Shown here: piece after piece, positions 1 through 5,434 of the stretch
Layout: each line of letters begins with the position of its first letter
Position numbering within the stretch: position 1 is the stretch's first letter
Assembly: GCA_015487435.1 (NCBI GenBank)
Contig: WFPU01000284.1
Span: forward strand, 1-5,919
Direction: 5' to 3'
Length of the DNA stretch: 5,919 nucleotides
Source: Sulfurimonas sp.
Lineage (GTDB): Bacteria > Campylobacterota > Campylobacteria > Campylobacterales > Sulfurimonadaceae
Notes under the pieces: generated by a model
Seen by the model: the letters and a program-made list of their open reading frames with translations, nothing else
The model's database searches: none
Told to the model about the DNA's origin: nothing
Translations under genes and position numbers: made by a program

Positions 1-153
1 AAAAGCCGTAAAAAAGGCAAAGGTATTGGCAATGAACACAGAAGCAGAAAAAAAGTAGATAATTGCCCATGCAGTCAAAAGATGCACAAGCGTAGCTATC
101 ACTCCAAAAAAGCCGTATTTGGCTAATTGGAGAATGTGGGTTTTAATATTCAT
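1..153 (-). CDS. GtrA-family membrane protein, C-terminus cut by window edge
   Basis: This reading frame starts with ATG at 153-151 and stays open to base 1, giving the first 51 residues of a longer protein. The translation begins MNIKTHILQLAKYGFFGVIA and continues as two hydrophobic stretches (about residues 13-35 and 36-51) split by a short polar turn. A charged start followed by 'KYGFFGVIATLVH' and then 'ANTFAF' is typical of the GtrA family, small proteins of about 120-150 residues with four membrane helices. They are thought to help move polyprenyl-phosphate-linked sugars across the inner membrane. The start lies inside the end of the upstream gtrB-like gene (11-bp overlap, 143-153), so the two are probably translationally coupled; only a weak GAAG precedes the ATG. 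Pairing with a GtrB-type transferase supports the call. About two thirds of the protein lies outside the window. Confidence 0.85.
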   Translation of the reverse strand, partial: MNIKTHILQLAKYGFFGVIATLVHLLTAWAIIYFFSASVFIANTFAFFTAF

Positions 154-1075
154 CTTCAATGATATAAACAGGTCTGTTTTTCGACTCTAAATAGATACGA
201 CCAATATACTCACCTAAAATTCCTATGCCCATCAGCTGAATACCGCCAAGGAACAGGACTATGGTAATCATAGAGGCATATCCTGGAGCATCTACACCAA
301 AGAGAAGTGTTTTTAGAATAATCCAAGAGCCGTAGAGAAAAGAGATGGCAGCTAGTACAATCCCGACATAGAGCCATACACGAAGCGGTGCTGTTGAAAA
401 ACTTGTGATACCGTCAAGTGCAAAATTCCAAAGTTTCCAGCCATTAAAACTTGTCTCCCCTGCCGCACGGGAATCTCGTTTATATTCCACTACTGCCGTT
501 TTAAACCCAAGCCAAGCAAAGATGCCTTTCATAAAGCGCTGCGTTTCAGGCAATCTTTTCAACTCTTCAACAACCCTGCGAGACATCAATCTATAATCCC
601 CGACGTTGTGTGGAATCTCGATATCGGAGATCTTATTGTGCAGTTTGTAAAATGTCTCTGCACTCACGCGCTTGGCAGTCGAGTCTGTTGTTCTGTCTAC
701 GCGTTTACCGACAACGACATCATAACCCTCTTCATATTTCTTTACAAACTCTAAAATAAGTTCAGGAGGATCTTGAAGATCAACATCAATAGGCACAACC
801 ACTTCCCCATGAGCCATATCAAGCCCGGCACTCAAAGCCGCTTCTTTTCCAAAGTTGCGTGAGAGACTAATGACACGAACTGCATCATACTCCTGTGCTT
901 TTTGCTTTAAAATCTCTAAAGTATTATCACGACTCCCGTCATTGACAAAGACAATCTCATAAGAGCGTCCAAGCTTTTTAAGCACTTCAAATATCTTCTC
1001 TAAAAATATATCTATAACATCCTCTTCATTATAACAAGGTGCCACTATTGATATAAAAGGTTTCATTTCTTTCAT
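143..1075 (-). CDS. GtrB/DPM1-like polyprenyl-phosphate glycosyltransferase (GT2)
   Basis: This 310-residue protein is a membrane-bound GT2 glycosyltransferase of the GtrB / dolichol-phosphate-mannose synthase-like group, which moves a sugar from a nucleotide donor onto undecaprenyl phosphate at the cytoplasmic face. The GT-A domain shows SIVAPCYNEED (9-19), NDGSRDNT (45-52), LSRNFGKEAAL (71-81) and the metal/donor motif DVDLQDPPE (97-105), where most relatives have DAD; both aspartates are kept. Further on come R162 in the GDYRLM segment and KRDSRAAGETSF (199-210), the usual conserved basic loop before the membrane part. Two C-terminal membrane helices lie at about 235-258 and 268-290, followed by GEYIGRIYLESKNRP. 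The length is normal for the family. Met1 and Met4 are both possible starts and neither has a strong ribosome site. The sugar is unknown: glucose is the model case in phage Gtr systems, but family membership does not fix it. No GtrC-type third protein is visible in the window. Confidence 0.93.
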   Translation of the reverse strand: MKEMKPFISIVAPCYNEEDVIDIFLEKIFEVLKKLGRSYEIVFVNDGSRDNTLEILKQKAQEYDAVRVISLSRNFGKEAALSAGLDMAHGEVVVPIDVDLQDPPELILEFVKKYEEGYDVVVGKRVDRTTDSTAKRVSAETFYKLHNKISDIEIPHNVGDYRLMSRRVVEELKRLPETQRFMKGIFAWLGFKTAVVEYKRDSRAAGETSFNGWKLWNFALDGITSFSTAPLRVWLYVGIVLAAISFLYGSWIILKTLLFGVDAPGYASMITIVLFLGGIQLMGIGILGEYIGRIYLESKNRPVYIIEDEY

Positions 1076-1107
1076 CTTTAGCCTATAAAATTCAAATTAT
1101 TAGACAA

Positions 1108-1113
1108 ATTATA
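1108..1113 (-). promoter_or_regulatory. Candidate -10 box for the gtrB-gtrA transcript
   Basis: Read on the minus strand, this is a perfect TATAAT. It would place the transcript start near 1101 and leave a leader of about 26 bases before the gtrB start at 1075. A -35 hexamer at the usual spacing is not evident; upstream on the same strand is an A-rich run (TTTAAAAAAGA). A strong -10 with no clear -35 is common in Campylobacterota promoters, which fits but does not prove the call. Confidence 0.45.
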
Positions 1114-1120
1114 TCTTTTT

Positions 1121-1143
1121 TAAACTTATTTGAGTAAACTTAT
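1121..1143. repeat. Two direct copies of TAAACTTAT in the divergent region
   Basis: TAAACTTAT occurs at 1121-1129 and again at 1135-1143, a 14-bp period with five bases (TTGAG) between the copies. The pair lies upstream of the minus-strand -10 box, where its -35 would be, and just before the plus-strand gene start. It could be a tandem operator site, or chance in AT-rich DNA. The sequence alone does not tell which. Confidence 0.4.
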
Positions 1144-1159
1144 ATAAAAAACTGAGCTT

Positions 1160-2368
1160 ATGATAAAAAAACCAGATTACACAAAATATATAAATTATGC
1201 ACTTATTGCGTATGCTTTTAGTTTTCCAATCTCAAAAGCTGCAACGAATTTTTTTGAAGTTTTAGCGATTCTTCTTTGGATATTAGAAGGGAATTGGAAA
1301 GAAAAATTCACACTCTATAAAACGAACCTTCTTAGTATTGCAATAGCTCTTTTAATAGGTTTTAGTCTCTTGTCGATTCTTTGGCATGGAAATGCGGAAA
1401 CAACATTCAGATATGTTGCAAAATATAGACATTTGCTTATTATTTTTGTTTTTTATTCTTCTTTTGATAGAAAATACACATCACATATTCTCTCCGCTTT
1501 TTTAGCGGCTATGTTTATCAGTGAACTTACTTCATATGCCATATTTTTTGAATTAATTCACTATAAAAATATCTCTCCAAGTGATCCAACACCTTTTATG
1601 AGTCATATGACATATAGTACCGTATTGGCTTTTACCGTGAATGTATTACTAGTGCGATTTTTTTATGAAAAAAACCTCAAATATAAGTTCTTTTACATTT
1701 TCTTTTTTATTACAGCGACAACCAACCTCTTCATCAACGGTGGAAGAACCGGACAAATCATCTTTATTGTTTTAATTCTTATAACAATTTTTTCTTCCGT
1801 GAAACATAAAATCAAAGCTTTTGCACTTTCATTTATGGTAATTTTCATTGCTTTCTTTTTAGCTTATAATCTAAGTCCTAATTTTCACGATAGATCCAAT
1901 CAGCTTTATACAGATATAAATAACGTAATTGTACACAATAATTACAATGGAAGCGGAGGTTCAAGAATAGCCTTAACCGTGATGGGCATGGACACATTTT
2001 CACAACATCCAATTTTAGGGACAGGCATAGCCTACAGTATGGATAAGATCAAAAAATATGCACACGAAAATCAATTTGATGCACAGCATTTTAGAAATTT
2101 TGCTGATTACCACAATGCATTTATAACTATTTCTGTTCAATTAGGTATTATTGGTCTCTTTATTTCATTTTTAATAATATACTCACTTTTTACATTAAAA
2201 TATCAATCAAAAGAATATAAAATTCTAAGCCTTTTATTTGCAACATCATTTATAATGTTTTCATTTACACACAATACATTTCACACTATGAACCCAATGA
2301 TATTCTTTGCACTATTTGCAGGACTATTTAATTCTATTTCTAAAGCGCAAAGGCAAAAATCGCTATGA
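1160..2368 (+). CDS. O-antigen ligase (WaaL)/Wzy-family membrane protein
   Basis: This 402-residue integral membrane protein looks like an O-antigen ligase or polymerase (Wzy_C/WaaL superfamily), which joins lipid-linked glycan units to each other or to lipid A-core on the periplasmic side. It has roughly ten to twelve hydrophobic segments, with a large polar loop at about 236-320 between late helices, as in the family. Signature parts are FRYVAKYRHLL (83-93), NGGRTGQI (193-200, Arg196), GGSRIAL (266-272, Arg269), HPILGTG (283-289) and YHNAFITISVQLGIIGL (317-333, His318). Two arginines and one histidine in these places are what essential-residue work on WaaL proteins leads one to expect. The length is typical. 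The ATG at 1160 is the first start after the divergent gap. The gene ends in a 4-bp ATGA overlap with the acyltransferase. Ligase and polymerase cannot be separated safely by sequence; a protein O-oligosaccharyltransferase is a weaker third option. Confidence 0.86.
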   Translation: MIKKPDYTKYINYALIAYAFSFPISKAATNFFEVLAILLWILEGNWKEKFTLYKTNLLSIAIALLIGFSLLSILWHGNAETTFRYVAKYRHLLIIFVFYSSFDRKYTSHILSAFLAAMFISELTSYAIFFELIHYKNISPSDPTPFMSHMTYSTVLAFTVNVLLVRFFYEKNLKYKFFYIFFFITATTNLFINGGRTGQIIFIVLILITIFSSVKHKIKAFALSFMVIFIAFFLAYNLSPNFHDRSNQLYTDINNVIVHNNYNGSGGSRIALTVMGMDTFSQHPILGTGIAYSMDKIKKYAHENQFDAQHFRNFADYHNAFITISVQLGIIGLFISFLIIYSLFTLKYQSKEYKILSLLFATSFIMFSFTHNTFHTMNPMIFFALFAGLFNSISKAQRQKSL

Positions 2369-3033
2369 ATACCGATAAAATCACAAAATTAATCCGATAT
2401 ATTTCAGGAACACCAAAAAGTATTTATGTAAACTTCAGACTACTGCCATTTTCTCAAGCTATAAAACTCCCTATTATGGTTTCAAGAAAAACGAAACTTC
2501 GCTCATTGTCAGGAAAAGCACATTTATCTAAAATAAAAACAGGTATTGTCAGAATCGGTTTTGGCGGAACAGATATGATGGATTATCGGTATGAGCGAAG
2601 CGTACTTAAAATTACCGGAGACATCTACTTTCAAGGAAAAACAAAAATCGGTGTAGGCGCTAAAATAATGGTTAGTGGAAAGCTAATTTTGGGAAATAAT
2701 TTTGATATCACCGGTGATACGATGATTATCTGCGCAAAAGAGATACAAATAGGTGATAATACTATGATAGCATGGCAGAGTATTCTTATGGATACAGATC
2801 AGCATGCCATTTATGGAAAAGATAACACTCTTATAAACCAAGATAAAAAAATCATTATTGGAAACAATGTATGGATAGGGGCAAAAAGTTTTATTCTCAA
2901 AGGTTCTAAAATTCCTGACGGGTGTATTATTGGAGCAAACACAACCATCTCGAAAGAATTTATACAAAAGGATGCTATTATTGCAGGAAATCCTGCTAAA
3001 ATACTAAAAGAAAACATTCAATGGAATCATTAA
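2365..3033 (+). CDS. Left-handed beta-helix (hexapeptide) acyltransferase, likely sugar O-acetyltransferase
   Basis: This 222-residue protein is a hexapeptide-repeat acyltransferase of the WbbJ/maltose-acetyltransferase-like type, which probably moves an acetyl group from acetyl-CoA to a sugar hydroxyl in the cytoplasm. From about residue 83 it shows successive turns of the beta-helix (GDIYFQG, IGVGAKI, LILGNNF, IQIGDNTMI, IIIGNNVWIGAKSFILKG, GCIIGANTTIS). The loop MDTDQHAIY (142-150) carries His147, the expected catalytic base. AGNPAKIL (207-214) is the usual end cap of the CoA-binding helix. The first 80 residues are more basic and less typical, with short leads such as GTPKSIYVNFRLLPF, also seen in polysaccharide-locus acetyltransferases. 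The gene is coupled to the ligase-like gene by ATGA and is followed after 4 bp by the GT7 gene. The acceptor sugar is unknown. Confidence 0.9.
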   Translation: MNTDKITKLIRYISGTPKSIYVNFRLLPFSQAIKLPIMVSRKTKLRSLSGKAHLSKIKTGIVRIGFGGTDMMDYRYERSVLKITGDIYFQGKTKIGVGAKIMVSGKLILGNNFDITGDTMIICAKEIQIGDNTMIAWQSILMDTDQHAIYGKDNTLINQDKKIIIGNNVWIGAKSFILKGSKIPDGCIIGANTTISKEFIQKDAIIAGNPAKILKENIQWNH

Positions 3034-3037
3034 AACA

Positions 3038-3964
3038 ATGAATAATTTTATAGAAAAAATCAAACAATTTATACTAATGATATTACCGTCTTCCAAGCTT
3101 GGAAATGATGTCAATATTCAATACAATCAATGTGGTACTTTAAAACCTTTATCGATGAATGCACTTTCTTTGACACTTCCCATGAAACAAAAGATTCTTA
3201 ATTCAAGAAAAAATAACAATACAATGGAAATCAAAAGAGATAATAAAAAGTTAACTCTTATCATACCTTTTAGAAATAGAGAAGCACATTTACAAGAATT
3301 TTTACCTGCCGTTGAACAGCGTTTATCTGAACAAAAAATTGATTATGAAATAATTATAGTAGAGCAAGAAGACCAACTGTTTTTTAATAAAGCTAAGCTG
3401 ATGAATATAGCAGCTTTACATGCAAATAGCGATAGTGAATATTTTGTCTTTCATGATGTAGATTCCATGCCTACAAATATAGATTATAGATATTCTAATC
3501 AAACAATTCGACTTTTTAATTATATAAAAAGAGGCGAAAATGATTTTGAGGAATACCCGCAAACTGTCTTTGGCGGAGCTATTTTAGTACCTAAAAAAAT
3601 ATTTTTTGATATCAACGGTTTTTCAAATAAATATTGGCAATGGGGTAAAGAAGATGATGATTTTCTTTTAAGACACTTGTTTAAAGGGTACAACCCTTTA
3701 TTTGACACAGAGGGAAAAATCACTATGCTTCCTCATCCTTTTTCACTAACTCTTGATAATGAAGGAAAAGTATCGACAAATAAAAAAATTCTCAAACAGA
3801 ATAGGAAATTATCTGATATAAATAAAAAAATCTTTTCAAAATTCAAAAGAGGTATTATATCTCAGCTAAGTGATGGAATTAACAATGTTAAAGATTATAA
3901 AATAAATTCCATTTCAGTCCAAGATAAAGTCAAAACAATTAAAATAGAATTTACAAAAATATAA
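3038..3964 (+). CDS. Family GT7 glycosyltransferase, animal beta-1,4-galactosyltransferase-like
   Basis: This 308-residue protein matches the GT7 fold of animal beta-1,4-galactosyltransferases, which move Gal or GalNAc from UDP to a GlcNAc or Glc acceptor. Motifs, in the animal order, are IPFRNREAHL (76-85), DYEIIIVEQ (102-110), FNKAKLMN (116-123), the metal site FHDVDSMP (138-145, with D140 and D142), FGG (178-180), INGFSNKYWQWGKEDDD (192-208) and the second metal element MLPH (230-233, MxxH). Near the C-terminus LSDGIN (277-282) recalls the vertebrate LSDGLN segment. No membrane anchor is evident; residues 8-17 are only mildly hydrophobic, so a cytoplasmic or peripheral enzyme is likely, unlike the Golgi type II proteins. 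The start at 3038 has no clear ribosome site. Met63 (3224) is an alternative that would still keep the whole catalytic domain. The gene is very AT-rich (about 28% GC by hand count), suggesting transfer. It begins 4 bp after the acyltransferase and overlaps the MBOAT start by one base (TAATG). Donor and acceptor are not proven. Confidence 0.87.
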   Translation: MNNFIEKIKQFILMILPSSKLGNDVNIQYNQCGTLKPLSMNALSLTLPMKQKILNSRKNNNTMEIKRDNKKLTLIIPFRNREAHLQEFLPAVEQRLSEQKIDYEIIIVEQEDQLFFNKAKLMNIAALHANSDSEYFVFHDVDSMPTNIDYRYSNQTIRLFNYIKRGENDFEEYPQTVFGGAILVPKKIFFDINGFSNKYWQWGKEDDDFLLRHLFKGYNPLFDTEGKITMLPHPFSLTLDNEGKVSTNKKILKQNRKLSDINKKIFSKFKRGIISQLSDGINNVKDYKINSISVQDKVKTIKIEFTKI

Positions 3965-5424
3965 TGCTATTTAACAGTTACGAGTACATATTTTTCTTTT
4001 TACCCATCACTTTTTTTGTCTATTTCTTTTTAATAAATAAAAGACTGATAATAGGTGCAAAAGGCTTTTTAGTATTTGCATCTCTCTTCTTTTACAGTTG
4101 GTGGAATCCAATATATCTTCCTATTATTCTTATCTCTATGTTATTTAACTATATGGTAGGCAATATATTAAACAAAGATGCATCTCACGCAAGAGTGTCA
4201 AAAAAGAGTATTTTAACTTTTGGTATTGTCTCCAATATTGCTCTTCTTGGTTATTTTAAGTATGCTGACTTCTTTATAGAGAACTTTAACTATGTCTGGA
4301 ATGAGAATGTAGGACTTTATAATCTAGCACTCCCTTTAGGGATTAGTTTCTTTACCTTTCAACAAATATCCTATTTGGTAGATAGTTACAGAAATGAAAC
4401 CAAAGAGTATGACTTTTTAAACTATGCACTTTTTGTTACCTTTTTTCCTCAGCTTATTGCCGGTCCCATCGTACACCATAAAGAAATGATGCCACAGTTT
4501 GCATCAAGATGGAATCTTGTAAAGAGATATAAAAATATTGCAGCTGGTCTGTTTATTTTTTCTATTGGTCTTTTTAAGAAAGTTGTTATTGCAGATACTT
4601 TTTCCACATGGACAACAAATGGGTTTGATTATGCGCAGAGTTTAAATATGATAGAAGCTTGGGCCACATCACTCTCTTATACATTTCAGCTCTACTTTGA
4701 CTTTAGTGGATATACCGATATGGCTATAGGGGCAGCACTGCTCTTTAACATCAGACTTCCTCAAAACTTTGACTCTCCATACAAAGCCAAAGATATACAA
4801 GATTTTTGGAGAAGATGGCACATTACACTCTCTCACTTCTTACGAGACTATATCTATATTCCTCTTGGGGGCAGCAGAGTAAGTGAGCCTCGAATCTATG
4901 CCAACTTACTTATTACATTCTTACTTGGTGGTTTATGGCATGGGGCTGGTTGGACATTCGTGTTTTGGGGATTCTTACATGGTATAGCTTTAGTGATTCA
5001 TAGAGTTTGGAATAAACTTGGTTTTACTATGCATGTTGTTCTTGCTTGGTTTATCACTTTTAATTTTATTAACATCTCTTGGGTATTCTTTCGTGCTAAG
5101 GACTTCTCGGATGCTTTAAAAGTTTTAGAAGGGATGGTCAATTATAAACATATTGTTCTTTCAGAAAAATTTATACATAAACTATCATTTTTGCAAACCT
5201 ATGGAGTCGAATTTACAAACATAACTAAACATATTGGAGGCGGGAGTAGTGTATTAAATTGGATTTTAATTGCATTTATTTTATCATTGACCTTTAAAAA
5301 TTCTACACAACTTACACAATCACTTAAATTTAATTTTAAATACATTTTATTTAGTTCTTTTTTATTCGCATACAGTATTTTATCATTTAATAAAGTTAGT
5401 GAATTTTTATACTTTAATTTTTAA
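3964..5424 (+). CDS. MBOAT-family membrane O-acyltransferase (AlgI-like)
   Basis: This 486-residue polytopic membrane protein belongs to the AlgI/DltB/PatA branch of the MBOAT family, which passes acyl groups (often acetyl) across the inner membrane to exported glycans. Landmarks are MLFNSYEYIFFFLP at the N-terminus, LPLGISFFTFQQISYLVD (123-140), FFPQLIAGPIVHH (160-172), QLYFDFSGYTDMAIG (242-256), DFWRRWHITLSHFLRDYIYI (280-299) with PLGGSR following, and LLGGLWHGAGWTFVFWG (320-336). His326 in WHGAGW is the expected catalytic histidine; His286 in RRWHITLS is also conserved in the branch. The length is typical for AlgI-like members. It starts inside the stop of the GT7 gene (TAATG) with no clear ribosome site, so it probably relies on coupling. 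The last 100 residues or so are poorly conserved in type and the DNA there turns markedly more AT-rich. It is followed by an SGNH-like gene, a common partner arrangement. The glycan acceptor is unknown. Confidence 0.95.
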   Translation: MLFNSYEYIFFFLPITFFVYFFLINKRLIIGAKGFLVFASLFFYSWWNPIYLPIILISMLFNYMVGNILNKDASHARVSKKSILTFGIVSNIALLGYFKYADFFIENFNYVWNENVGLYNLALPLGISFFTFQQISYLVDSYRNETKEYDFLNYALFVTFFPQLIAGPIVHHKEMMPQFASRWNLVKRYKNIAAGLFIFSIGLFKKVVIADTFSTWTTNGFDYAQSLNMIEAWATSLSYTFQLYFDFSGYTDMAIGAALLFNIRLPQNFDSPYKAKDIQDFWRRWHITLSHFLRDYIYIPLGGSRVSEPRIYANLLITFLLGGLWHGAGWTFVFWGFLHGIALVIHRVWNKLGFTMHVVLAWFITFNFINISWVFFRAKDFSDALKVLEGMVNYKHIVLSEKFIHKLSFLQTYGVEFTNITKHIGGGSSVLNWILIAFILSLTFKNSTQLTQSLKFNFKYILFSSFLFAYSILSFNKVSEFLYFNF

Positions 5425-5429
5425 GGAGA
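5423..5429 (+). promoter_or_regulatory. Strong Shine-Dalgarno site (AAGGAGA)
   Basis: AAGGAGA begins within the TAA stop of the MBOAT gene and its AGGAG core lies six bases before the ATG at 5435. It is the only near-consensus ribosome site in the window, and it fixes the start of the last gene. Confidence 0.85.
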
Positions 5430-5434
5430 CAACG

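Larger units (their letters stand above)
1076..1159. promoter_or_regulatory. Divergent intergenic promoter region
   Basis: This 84-bp AT-rich gap separates the minus-strand gtrB-like gene from the plus-strand polysaccharide operon, so it must serve both directions unless one unit is read through from elsewhere. It holds a good minus-strand -10 box and a 9-bp direct repeat, listed separately. For the plus strand I see only weak -10 candidates: TATATC at 1110-1115, TAAACT at 1135-1140 and TATATA at 1141-1146. The last would leave a leader of about 7 bases. None has a convincing -35 partner. The plus-strand start at 1160 has only a weak GAG as ribosome site. Confidence 0.55.

Noticed and set aside
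1..117. Ten-base repeat AAAAGCCGTA at 1-10 and 108-117
   Set aside because: The copies are 107 bases apart within the gtrA-like coding region and in different reading frames, so this looks like chance.
405..596. Plus-strand open frame of 63 codons opposite the gtrB-like gene
   Set aside because: It lies wholly within a well-supported gene on the other strand, has no ribosome site, and its translation resembles no protein family.
1076..1159. Transcription terminator or small RNA in the divergent gap
   Set aside because: I found no GC-rich inverted repeat followed by a T run, and the genes on both sides point away from the gap, so no terminator is expected there.
1249..1674. Homopolymer runs (T7 at 1249-1255 and 1658-1664, A7 at 1668-1674; also T7 at 4011-4017) as possible phase-variation tracts
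   Set aside because: Runs of seven A or T are expected in DNA this AT-rich. The phase-variable tracts known in Campylobacterota are mostly longer G or C runs, and none occurs here.
2683..3017. Two minus-strand open frames (2683-2967 and 2811-3017) opposite the hexapeptide acyltransferase
   Set aside because: Both are antisense to the conserved beta-helix coding region, and their cysteine/phenylalanine/isoleucine-rich translations look like reverse readings of it.
3520..3723. Minus-strand open frame opposite the GT7 catalytic core
   Set aside because: It is antisense to the conserved WGKEDDD region with no ribosome site or recognisable domain.
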